Shown here in pieces: positions 1-6,335 of a stretch of DNA of 8,500 nucleotides (positions are counted from its first letter, which is position 1; every line of letters starts with the position of its first letter). Where the stretch lies: assembly GCA_041180785.1 (NCBI GenBank), contig JBEGQV010000067.1, positions 1 through 8,500 on the forward strand. The letters are read 5' to 3'. Below the pieces are notes generated by a model, which saw nothing but the letters and a program-made list of their open reading frames with translations, did not search any database and was not told where the DNA came from. The translations under genes were made by a program, and so were the position numbers. The DNA comes from Sandaracinomonas sp041180785. GTDB taxonomy: Bacteria; Bacteroidota; Bacteroidia; Cytophagales; Spirosomataceae.

Positions 1-84
1 GGGTTATGGGTTATGAGTTATGGGTTTTGAGTTATAGGTTATGGGTTATGAGTTATGGGTTATGGGTTTTGAGTTATAGGTTAT
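1..84 (+). repeat. Heptamer tandem array, left arm (GGGTTAT / GAGTTAT units)
   Basis: Twelve consecutive 7-bp units can be read without a break. The variants are GGGTTAT, GAGTTAT, GGGTTTT and AGGTTAT. The array starts at the first base of the window, so it may extend further upstream. Units 1-6 and 7-12 form a 42-bp higher-order repeat: bases 1-42 and 43-84 differ at only two positions. The last unit runs straight into the ATG of the small ORF at 83. The same heptamer recurs in inverted orientation at 298-334. Because 7 is not a multiple of 3, the array reads through all three frames and contains stops. No coding function is expected. Confidence 0.95.
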
Positions 85-319
85 GCATTTTATAAAAGAA
101 ATTCCTTGTGATGAGCTTAAAATTTTACTCTATGAGTGGAATTCAAAATATATTGTAAAATATGAAACGCCATTTATGGAGCAGACGATTAAATTTTCTG
201 TCTTAGATTTTACCTCTCAAAACGAAATAGAGGAACTAGCCATTAGCTCCTCTATTTTAGATCAGGTCATTAAAAACTTTCAAGATCTCTCACAAAAACT
301 CATAACTCATAACTCATAA
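83..319 (+). CDS. Small hypothetical protein (78 aa) framed by inverted heptamer arrays
   Basis: I do not recognise a named family. The ORF encodes 78 residues with no signal peptide or membrane segment, so it is probably cytoplasmic. The N-terminal half (about residues 3-45) looks like alternating beta strands, with the stretch EWNSKYIVKYE at 19-29. The C-terminal half (about 50-73) looks helical and acidic. From memory the pattern resembles small uncharacterised proteins of Cytophagia, but I cannot confirm this. The start at 83 is the earliest possible, because an in-frame TAG lies at 77-79. The start codon sits at the edge of the left array. The final residues (ITHNS) and the TAA stop are encoded by the right array, so the native C-terminus may have been replaced. 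The gene converges on the isomerase gene. No TAnnTTTG promoter or Shine-Dalgarno sequence is visible upstream. It may be a real gene, a remnant, or a chance ORF. Confidence 0.5.
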   Translation: MHFIKEIPCDELKILLYEWNSKYIVKYETPFMEQTIKFSVLDFTSQNEIEELAISSSILDQVIKNFQDLSQKLITHNS

Positions 320-334
320 CTCATAACCCCTAAC
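298..334 (-). repeat. Heptamer tandem array, right arm (inverted copy of the left array)
   Basis: Four perfect ACTCATA units lie at 298-325, followed by a degenerate unit (ACCCCTA) and TAAC. Read on the - strand this is GAGTTAT repeated, the same heptamer as the left array but in opposite orientation. The array encodes the last residues and stop of the small ORF. It ends exactly at the first base of the isomerase stop codon (334-336 on the + strand), so no ordinary intergenic spacer remains between the two convergent genes. Paired with the left arm, it could form a long stem in RNA if G-U pairs are allowed. Confidence 0.95.
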
Positions 335-768
335 TATTCCACGATTTTAATCGACACAATCTTATCTCCTTGACGGATCGCATCAATAACCTCTAAGCCT
401 TCAACCACTTTCCCGAAACAAGTGTGTTTGCGATCTAAATGTGCTGTATTTGTTCTGCTGTGGCAAATAAAAAACTGAGAACCACCTGTGTTTGGTCCAC
501 GATGTGCCATAGATAAGACTCCTCGATCATGGTATTGATTGTTACCCGTTAATTCACATGGAATGGTATATCCTGGGCCACCAGCACCCGTACCAGTTGG
601 ATCGCCACCCTGAATGACGAAATCAGGAATAACACGGTGAAAAGTAACACCATCATAATAGCCTTTATTTGATAAATCAATGAAATTTTGCACATGAATG
701 GGTGCATCTTCCTGATAAAATTCAATTTTCATCAAACCTTTATCGGTCAACATTTCTGCGTATGCCAT
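334..768 (-). CDS. Cyclophilin-type peptidyl-prolyl cis-trans isomerase (cytoplasmic)
   Basis: This enzyme catalyses cis-trans isomerisation of peptide bonds before proline and assists protein folding. With the start used here the protein is 144 aa, the size of a single compact cyclophilin domain. Visible family motifs are FHRVI with the catalytic Arg45, VIQGGDP (51-57), GSQFFI (96-101) and HLDRKHTCFG (110-119). The aromatic position that is Trp in human cyclophilin A is His110 here, as in many bacterial forms. There is no signal peptide, so it acts in the cytoplasm. The frame stays open to an ATG at 822, which would add 18 residues and overlap the start codon of the divergent TPR gene. The internal ATG at 768 is preferred because MAYAEMLTDKG matches the usual family beginning and a TAnnTTTG element (798-805) lies just upstream of it. 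The stop codon directly abuts the heptamer array. Confidence 0.93.
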   Translation of the reverse strand: MAYAEMLTDKGLMKIEFYQEDAPIHVQNFIDLSNKGYYDGVTFHRVIPDFVIQGGDPTGTGAGGPGYTIPCELTGNNQYHDRGVLSMAHRGPNTGGSQFFICHSRTNTAHLDRKHTCFGKVVEGLEVIDAIRQGDKIVSIKIVE

Positions 769-820
769 AATATCTTTTAAATTTGTTTTTTGAATTGCAA
801 AAGTAATTAAATTACTCAAC
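769..820. promoter_or_regulatory. Divergent promoter region between the isomerase and TPR genes
   Basis: This 52-bp interval holds two matches to the Bacteroidota -7 element TAnnTTTG. TAAATTTG lies at 778-785 on the + strand, about 36 bases before the TPR start. TACTTTTG lies at 798-805 on the - strand, about 30 bases before the preferred isomerase start. The upstream TTG element at the expected spacing is weak or absent for both. A 6-1-6 dyad, GTAATT-A-AATTAC at 803-815, overlaps the - strand element and could be an operator, though AT-rich dyads also arise by chance. The two elements face each other, so their transcription starts would nearly coincide. Confidence 0.4.
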
Positions 821-1474
821 ATGAAAATCGCCTTACAAGTTTCATTTGTATTTATTTTTTCTATCTTTTTGTCTGCATGTCAATCTTCGGCAGAGAAAGA
901 TAAATTAGAAGCCTCCAATTTTTTCCTTCGTGGGAATCAAAAATCCAAGGAAAAGGAATACCGAGAAGCGCTAAAATGGTATAATGAGGCAATTGAAAAA
1001 GATCCAAAGTTTTCAGATGCCTATTATAATCGTGGATTAGTGAACTTGGCGATTGATAAAAATGAAGATGCCTTAATTGATTTTCAAAAGGCAGTAGAAC
1101 TAGACCCTCAATTTGCGGCAGCCCATCGCCAATTAGGCGATATGTATTTACAACAAAAGAATCTATCAAAAGCTCTTTCCTCCTATCAAATTGCCGTCAA
1201 AATAGAACCTAAAAATGTAGAGGCTAAAATCAATGAGGGGGTAGTCTATCAGGAAATGGGTGAATTGGAACTTGCTGAAAAGAGCTTTCAAGCGGTTTTA
1301 GCTACCGGCAAATACAAAGATTTGATTTATAATAATTTGGGATACCTGGAAATTCAACGCAAACAGTATGAATTGGCTAAAAAATGGATTGATAAGGCCT
1401 TGTATTTGTCTCCCCAGAATGAATTGTACCTTCGTAATTTGAAAAGAATTGAAGACGAATCAGGACTTAAATAA
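821..1474 (+). CDS. TPR-repeat lipoprotein
   Basis: The 217-residue protein begins with a lipoprotein signal peptide: Lys2, a hydrophobic stretch (3-17), then lipobox LSAC with Cys20 as the lipidated residue. It should therefore be membrane-anchored on the outside of the inner membrane or in the outer membrane. The rest is five tetratricopeptide repeats of about 34 residues: roughly 31-64, 65-98, 99-132, 133-166 and 168-201. They carry typical signatures such as EALKWYNEAIEKDP, AYYNRGLV and DALIDFQKAVELDP. TPR arrays bind partner proteins; the partner here is unknown. The gene is divergent from the isomerase gene and overlaps the 3' end of menD by 15 bp. Some Bacteroidota lipoproteins are exported to the cell surface by acidic residues after the cysteine. 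The Glu-Lys-Asp at 25-27 is a weak hint of that only. Confidence 0.93.
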   Translation: MKIALQVSFVFIFSIFLSACQSSAEKDKLEASNFFLRGNQKSKEKEYREALKWYNEAIEKDPKFSDAYYNRGLVNLAIDKNEDALIDFQKAVELDPQFAAAHRQLGDMYLQQKNLSKALSSYQIAVKIEPKNVEAKINEGVVYQEMGELELAEKSFQAVLATGKYKDLIYNNLGYLEIQRKQYELAKKWIDKALYLSPQNELYLRNLKRIEDESGLK

Positions 1475-3157
1475 GCCCATGTAATTCAATAATACCTCTT
1501 TATTTTGATCAGGATCAGTGAAAATCTCTAACAATAAGGGTTGATTACTTTTTTGAGCCAATTTTTTCAAGGCTTGTTGCAAGGAATCGGAATCATCTGC
1601 CTTTAAATAAAGCATTCCAGCTTCTTCTGCAGTTGATTTAGCAGAATTTTGTTGCCTTGTCGCTATGAATTTTTCCAATTCAGGTAAATCTCTCGCTCCT
1701 TCTAAATTTCTAAATATCCCACCACCCGAATTATTTAACACGATGATGCGTTGATTTTTAGAAAGATATTGATTCCAAAGTCCATTTTTGTCGTAATGGA
1801 ACGACAAATCTCCAATGATCAAATATGAAATATCTTCCAATAGCGAAGTTGCTCCAATATACGTTGAAACTGTTCCATCGATGCCACTGGTCCCCCGATT
1901 GCAATAGACTTCTCCATTCGGGAAAAATGGTAGCCAATTACTGTAACGGATGCTTAAGGAATTGCCAAAATGGATGCTGGATGTCCTTGATTGCACTGCG
2001 TGCATTACGGATTGAACCGCATGAAGTTCATTCCAATTTGAATTTTCAAAAATAAAATTGTTTTGTCGCTTGGTGACTATTTTTGATAGTTCTTTCCAAT
2101 CATTTGAAAAATTTTTCTGCAAAAATTTATCTTGTAAAAATAAATCAAATTGTTCTAGAAATGTTCGAGTGTCAACTGCTAAAACATGTGTCAATGATTG
2201 AAATGTGTCAATTAGTTGACTTTCAGACCCTTTTTTAATCAACCAATTCTGAGCAAGATTTGACTTTCTGAAAAATTGCTTGATGCGCTTAGAAACATGT
2301 GATTTACCAATATGGATGACTAAATTTGCTTGTAATTTATGCCAAATTTTGTCATTTGAAAGAATTAAATCTTGATTTTGTATCAGCACTGAAGATGCGT
2401 TTGCAGTTGAATCGCCTAGGAGCACAATTCCCTTTTTGGATAAATTTTCTAAAAGAGGAATGAGTTCTTGGGTGTGTTCCAGTTGACCGATGGATAAGAT
2501 AATTCGCTGCTCTGCTTGAATATTTTTTTCAAAAAATGCTTTTAATTCCTCTGCAGAATTTTCTTGAAATATGGGCAATTCCACTTTTCGGACAAAGTCT
2601 GGAAAGTGAAGTTTCTCACTTGCTGACGGATAAAATGGTTCGGAAATCGGAATGTTTAAGTGTACAGGTCCTGATTGACCAGCGGTTAAACCAAGGATTG
2701 CTTCATTGGCAATTCGTTGCTGAACCCAATCTAGGGATGCCTCGTTGCTGGCAAATTGAGGGAATTCCAATGATTTCTTAACAACTGAATCTAGGAAATG
2801 TTTTTGTCGGATTGTTTGTCCATCCCATTGATCAATCCATTCTGCTGGTCGGTCTGCCGTAAGTGCCAAAATGGGAATTTCTTGATAATAGGCTTCTGAA
2901 AGTGCTGGAGCAAGGTTTAGTCCTGCTGAACCAGAGGAACAACAAACGGCCACTGGTTTTTGTGTGGCTAATGCTCTACCAAGGGCAAAGAATCCTGCTG
3001 ATCGCTCATCGACAATGGAATATAGTCGCAAATCTGGATTTCTTTCCAGGGCAACGATGATAGGTGCATTTCTGGAGCCTGGACAAACGACCACCTCTTC
3101 AATGCCTTGCATTGATAACAGTTTAGAGAGCGTTAAGAGTCCTTTTGGAAATGCCAT
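1460..3157 (-). CDS. menD: MenD, SEPHCHC synthase (menaquinone biosynthesis)
   Basis: MenD is a thiamine-diphosphate enzyme that joins isochorismate to 2-oxoglutarate with loss of CO2, giving SEPHCHC, the first committed step to menaquinone. At 565 aa it has full family length. Visible motifs are PGSRNAP (26-32), DERSAGFFALG (50-60) with the catalytic Glu51, CSSGSAGLNLAPALSEAYYQ (73-92) and NRGTSGIDG (420-428). The cofactor-binding motif is IIGDLSFHYDKNGLW (447-461), followed by NNSGGGIF (475-482). The start at 3157 is well fixed: an in-frame TAG lies at 3161-3163, and only 25 residues precede the PGSRN motif. No other men genes are in the window. A strong terminator hairpin sits directly upstream, and no promoter is visible between it and the start. 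The 3' end overlaps the convergent TPR gene, with no terminator of its own that I can see. Confidence 0.97.
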   Translation of the reverse strand: MAFPKGLLTLSKLLSMQGIEEVVVCPGSRNAPIIVALERNPDLRLYSIVDERSAGFFALGRALATQKPVAVCCSSGSAGLNLAPALSEAYYQEIPILALTADRPAEWIDQWDGQTIRQKHFLDSVVKKSLEFPQFASNEASLDWVQQRIANEAILGLTAGQSGPVHLNIPISEPFYPSASEKLHFPDFVRKVELPIFQENSAEELKAFFEKNIQAEQRIILSIGQLEHTQELIPLLENLSKKGIVLLGDSTANASSVLIQNQDLILSNDKIWHKLQANLVIHIGKSHVSKRIKQFFRKSNLAQNWLIKKGSESQLIDTFQSLTHVLAVDTRTFLEQFDLFLQDKFLQKNFSNDWKELSKIVTKRQNNFIFENSNWNELHAVQSVMHAVQSRTSSIHFGNSLSIRYSNWLPFFPNGEVYCNRGTSGIDGTVSTYIGATSLLEDISYLIIGDLSFHYDKNGLWNQYLSKNQRIIVLNNSGGGIFRNLEGARDLPELEKFIATRQQNSAKSTAEEAGMLYLKADDSDSLQQALKKLAQKSNQPLLLEIFTDPDQNKEVLLNYMGLFKS

Positions 3158-3162
3158 AAGCT

Positions 3163-3189
3163 AAAAAAAAGCCTCATAAGAGGCTTTTT
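3163..3189 (-). terminator. Intrinsic terminator after rpoD, immediately before menD
   Basis: On the - strand, AAAAAGCCTC, a TTAT loop and GAGGCTTTTT form a perfect 10-bp stem, extended into a run of eight T. The core GC-rich stem is 3171-3175 with 3180-3184. The hairpin begins three bases after the rpoD stop. The T run ends six bases before the menD ATG. On the + strand the hairpin is also followed by five T, but no + strand gene needs it. Confidence 0.88.
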
Positions 3190-3192
3190 CAT

Positions 3193-4056
3193 TTATCCTA
3201 AATACGTTTTAAGTGCTTTACTTCTTGAAGTATGACGTAATCTACGAATTGCTTTTTCTTTAATTTGACGAACACGCTCTCTGGTTAAATTGAATTTTTC
3301 ACCAATTTCTTCCAGTGTCATGGCATGTTCCCCATTCAAACCAAAATACAACGTAACAACGTCTGCTTCACGATGTGTAAGTGTTGAAAGGGCACGTTGC
3401 ACCTCTCTGCGCAAGGAATCGTTGATCAAACCTGTATCAGGTTTGTCTTCTGAATCATTTTCCAATACATCTAACAAGGAATTTTCTTCTCCTTGAACGA
3501 ACGGTGCATCCATGGAAACATGGCGACCAGAGATTTTCAAAGTATCTACCACCTCACCCGTTGAAATATCTAATACTTCAGCTAATTCTTCTGGAGAAGG
3601 CTCTCTTTCAAACTTTTGCTCTAATTCAGAGAATGTTTTCGAGATTTTATTCAACGAACCTACACGGTTTAAAGGCAAACGAACGATACGTGATTGTTCT
3701 GCCAATGCTTGAAGGATCGATTGTCGAATCCACCATACCGCATATGAAATGAATTTAAAACCACGAGTTTCATCAAATCGTTGAGCTGCTTTAATCAAAC
3801 CTAAGTTACCTTCATTGATTAAATCACCTAAACTCAAACCTTGATTTTGGTACTGTTTCGCAACAGATACTACGAAACGAAGGTTGGCTTTTGTTAAACG
3901 CTCTAAAGACAACTGATCCCCATCGCGAATTTTCTGGGCAAGAATTACTTCTTCGTCAGGCGTTAACAAATCAACCTTTCCAATTTCTTGTAAGTATTTA
4001 TCCAGGGACTGGGATTCCCTGTTGGTAATCTGTTTGCTAATTTTTAGCTGTCTCAT
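3193..4056 (-). CDS. rpoD: Primary sigma factor RpoD/SigA, short Bacteroidota form
   Basis: This is the sigma-70 family housekeeping factor that directs RNA polymerase to promoters. The 287-residue protein lacks region 1.1, as is typical of Bacteroidota primary sigma factors. Region 1.2 is about 17-47 (SLDKYLQEIGKVDLLTPDEE). Region 2 is about 50-128 and includes the core-binding GDLINEGNLGLIKA and the promoter-melting and -10-reading stretch RFDETRGFKFISYAVWWIRQ (93-112). Region 3 is about 130-205. Region 4 is about 215-283, with the helix-turn-helix TLEEIGEKFNLTRERVRQIK (247-266). The start is six bases after the pnp stop, so the two genes are almost certainly co-transcribed. The gene ends at a clear intrinsic terminator. 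The high conservation of regions 2 and 4.2 argues for the primary factor rather than an alternative one. Confidence 0.97.
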   Translation of the reverse strand: MRQLKISKQITNRESQSLDKYLQEIGKVDLLTPDEEVILAQKIRDGDQLSLERLTKANLRFVVSVAKQYQNQGLSLGDLINEGNLGLIKAAQRFDETRGFKFISYAVWWIRQSILQALAEQSRIVRLPLNRVGSLNKISKTFSELEQKFEREPSPEELAEVLDISTGEVVDTLKISGRHVSMDAPFVQGEENSLLDVLENDSEDKPDTGLINDSLRREVQRALSTLTHREADVVTLYFGLNGEHAMTLEEIGEKFNLTRERVRQIKEKAIRRLRHTSRSKALKTYLG

Positions 4057-4062
4057 GCGCTA

Positions 4063-6216
4063 TTAATTTTCAGATTTCTCTGTTTTTTCTGTTTTTTCTG
4101 GTTTTGGTAAAAGAACTTTTGCTGATAAACGGAATTTTCCGGTTTTCTTATCAACTTCAACCAATTTAACCTGTACTTCATCTCCTTCTTTAAATACACC
4201 ATCCATTGTTTCGATGCGATCCCATGAGATTTCGGAGATATGTAATAAACCATCTTTTCCTGGTAAAAATTCCACAAAGGCACCAAAAGATTGAATATTT
4301 TTTACTTTTCCTTTATAAACTTCTCCAACTTCTGGAATGGTTACAATACCTTTTACCATGGCAACCGCTTTGTCCATTGCTGGTCCATTCGATGAGAAAA
4401 TGCTTACATAGCCACCATCTTCTTTTTCTTCAATGGTAACCGTAGCACCAGATTGCTTTTGGATATCTTGAACCACTTTACCACCTGGTCCGATTACCGC
4501 ACCAATTTGGTCTTTCATGATTTTGATGACAGTTGCACGAGGCGTTTGTGGCTTGAATTCTTCTCTTGTTCCTTCAATGGCCTTTTTCATCTCACCTAAG
4601 ATGTGTAGACGACCTTCTTTTGCTTGTGCTAAAGCTTCGGCTAAAACATCGTAAGATAAACCATCTACTTTGATGTCCATCTGACAAGCTGTGATTCCAT
4701 TTTCTGTTCCTGTAACTTTAAAGTCCATGTCACCTAAATGGTCTTCATCCCCTAAAATATCAGACAATACAGCATATTTTCCTGTTTTAGGATCTGAAAT
4801 TAATCCCATTGCAATACCTGAAACTGGTGCTTTAATTTTCACACCTGCATCCATTAGGGCTAAAGTACCTGCACAAACAGTTGCCATTGAAGACGAACCA
4901 TTTGATTCTAAGATATCAGAAACTACACGGATTGTGTAGGGATATTCATCTAATTTAGGAAGTACTTTTTTGATAGCACGCATGGCCAAGTTACCATGTC
5001 CCACCTCTCTTCGTCCTGGTCCACGATTTGGCTTCACCTCTCCTGTTGAAAAACCAGGGAAGTTATAGTGCAACATAAATTTATTGTATCCTTGGAACAT
5101 TGGTTGATCAATGATTTGTTCATCCATCTTTGTTCCTAAGGTAACAGTCGTCAAGGATTGTGTTTCTCCACGTGTAAATACTGCTGATCCATGTGGTGAA
5201 GGTAAATAATCTACTTCGCAAGCAATGTTACGGATTTGATTTAATTTACGACCATCCAAACGATATCTCTCTTGTAAAACCAACTGACGAGCAGCTTCTT
5301 TTTCAATATCGTGGAAATAGTGATTGGCTAAACTTAAATTCACGGTATGATCTTCAGGCAAACTTGCTTTAAATTCTTCGATAATGGCATTGAACGACTC
5401 TCTTCTACCTGATTTACTTGGATTCGCTAATTTCGCTACTTCCAAGAAACGGTTGTAGTAAGTCGACCATAACTGCTCTTTCAATGCCTCATCATGCGTT
5501 TCGTGGCAATATTCACGTTTTACTGTTTTGCCAACTTCTGCTTCTAATTCTTTTAAAGCAGTACATTGTAATTTGATGGCTTCGTGCGCAACTTTTAAAG
5601 CTTCAAGCATTTCAGACTCAGCAATTTCATTTGCTTCGCCTTCTACCATCAAAATGTCTTTTGCATTAGCTGCAACAATTAACTCTAAGCTAGCATCTGC
5701 TAAGTCTGAATTATTGGGGTTGATCACTAATTCGCCATTGATTTTAGCAATACGAACTTCAGAAATTGGGCCATTGAAGGGAATATCTGATACTGCTAAT
5801 GCCGCAGCTGAAGCTAAACCAACATAAGCATCAGGTAAGATTTCTAAATCAGCAGAAATTAATTGGATGTTTACCTGCACATCTGCATGGTAATCGCTTG
5901 GGAATGTAGGGCGCAAAGCACGGTCTACTAAGCGAGATATTAAAATTTCGTAATCCGATAAACGAGCTTCTCTTTTTAGGAAACTACCTGGAATACGACC
6001 ATTTGAAGCAAATTTTTCTTGATAATCTACAGAAAGTGGTAAGAAGTCAGTTCCTTCTTTGTGAGTCTTGGCTGCAACAACTGTAGCCAACAGCATCATG
6101 TTTCCAACTTTTACGACAACAGATCCATCTGCCTGCTTGGCAAGCTTTCCGGTTTCGATGAGGATCTCTTTGCCATTGGGCATTGAAATGCGTTTTTGAA
6201 CAATATTAAATGACAT
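4063..6216 (-). CDS. pnp: Polynucleotide phosphorylase (PNPase)
   Basis: PNPase degrades RNA from the 3' end using phosphate and releases nucleoside diphosphates. It works as a ring-shaped trimer in mRNA turnover. The 717-residue protein has the complete architecture: first RNase PH core (about 10-145), helical linker (about 245-310), second RNase PH core (about 315-545), KH domain (about 560-620) and S1 domain (about 630-700). Key signatures are FTRGETQ (347-353), GDEDHLGDMDFK (489-500) and the KH loop GPGG (576-579). Asp492, Asp498 and Lys500 correspond to the catalytic Asp486, Asp492 and Lys494 of E. coli. The S1 domain carries SFGAFVEF and GLLHISEIS. The C-terminal tail is a short charged repeat (KTEKTEK), encoded by two tandem A6 tracts. 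pnp follows rpsO, as in many bacteria, and precedes rpoD by six bases. The leader contains a hairpin and a palindrome. No Shine-Dalgarno sequence is seen. Confidence 0.98.
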   Translation of the reverse strand: MSFNIVQKRISMPNGKEILIETGKLAKQADGSVVVKVGNMMLLATVVAAKTHKEGTDFLPLSVDYQEKFASNGRIPGSFLKREARLSDYEILISRLVDRALRPTFPSDYHADVQVNIQLISADLEILPDAYVGLASAAALAVSDIPFNGPISEVRIAKINGELVINPNNSDLADASLELIVAANAKDILMVEGEANEIAESEMLEALKVAHEAIKLQCTALKELEAEVGKTVKREYCHETHDEALKEQLWSTYYNRFLEVAKLANPSKSGRRESFNAIIEEFKASLPEDHTVNLSLANHYFHDIEKEAARQLVLQERYRLDGRKLNQIRNIACEVDYLPSPHGSAVFTRGETQSLTTVTLGTKMDEQIIDQPMFQGYNKFMLHYNFPGFSTGEVKPNRGPGRREVGHGNLAMRAIKKVLPKLDEYPYTIRVVSDILESNGSSSMATVCAGTLALMDAGVKIKAPVSGIAMGLISDPKTGKYAVLSDILGDEDHLGDMDFKVTGTENGITACQMDIKVDGLSYDVLAEALAQAKEGRLHILGEMKKAIEGTREEFKPQTPRATVIKIMKDQIGAVIGPGGKVVQDIQKQSGATVTIEEKEDGGYVSIFSSNGPAMDKAVAMVKGIVTIPEVGEVYKGKVKNIQSFGAFVEFLPGKDGLLHISEISWDRIETMDGVFKEGDEVQVKLVEVDKKTGKFRLSAKVLLPKPEKTEKTEKSEN

Positions 6217-6217
6217 A

Positions 6218-6255
6218 TATACGTATAATATAATTTTTCAGGCCTGTCCTGAAAA
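6218..6255 (-). promoter_or_regulatory. Structured 5' leader of pnp (hairpin plus palindrome)
   Basis: Two symmetric elements precede the pnp ATG. An 8-bp perfect inverted repeat, TTTTCAGG / CCTGAAAA with a 5-base loop, lies at 6235-6242 and 6248-6255. A 10-bp palindrome, TATACGTATA, lies at 6218-6227, one base from the start codon. The hairpin is too AT-rich and too distant from a T run to be a convincing terminator on the - strand. PNPase autoregulates through a leader stem in E. coli; a similar role here is only inference. No good TAnnTTTG promoter was found in the rpsO-pnp gap, so the transcript start is unknown. Confidence 0.4.
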
Positions 6256-6298
6256 GTGTTTGTTTGATTGATTGCAAACTGGTAATGTGGGGTGGAAT

Positions 6299-6329
6299 AA
6301 AAACAGGGCCTCTCGGTTGAGAAACCCTG
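6299..6329 (-). terminator. Intrinsic terminator of rpsO
   Basis: Read on the - strand, CAGGGTTTCTC, an AACC loop and GAGAGGCCCTG form an 11-bp stem with two G-U pairs, followed at once by five T. It starts six bases after the rpsO stop codon. It separates most rpsO transcripts from pnp, although partial read-through into pnp is common in this gene order elsewhere. Confidence 0.88.
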
Positions 6330-6335
6330 CTAATA

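Noticed and set aside
1..84. Telomere-like or G-quadruplex-forming repeat
   Set aside because: GGG runs are present, but many units carry GAG or AGG, so four closely spaced GGG tracts do not occur. A canonical quadruplex is unlikely, and nothing suggests a linear replicon end.
1..334. CRISPR array or IS terminal inverted repeats
   Set aside because: The units are 7 bp with no spacers, and the enclosed ORF shows no transposase motif. The arrays are simple tandem repeats.
334..822. 162-aa version of the isomerase starting at 822
   Set aside because: The extra 18 residues are not typical of the family, overlap the divergent TPR start codon and lie upstream of the best promoter element. The ATG at 768 is preferred.
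861..1169. Antisense ORF of 102 codons inside the TPR gene, and similar open frames opposite menD, rpoD, pnp and the permease
   Set aside because: They lie entirely within well-supported genes in other frames and show no recognisable domain or regulatory context.
3796..3803. TAnnTTTG match on the - strand inside rpoD as a menD promoter
   Set aside because: It lies more than 600 bases upstream of menD and before the terminator. A few such matches are expected by chance in AT-rich sequence.
4080..4106. Programmed -1 ribosomal frameshift at the A6 tracts of pnp
   Set aside because: The phase of the A AAA AAC heptamer does not match the reading frame, and the -1 frame stops almost at once. Only loss of one base gives an extended alternative tail, reported separately as speculative.
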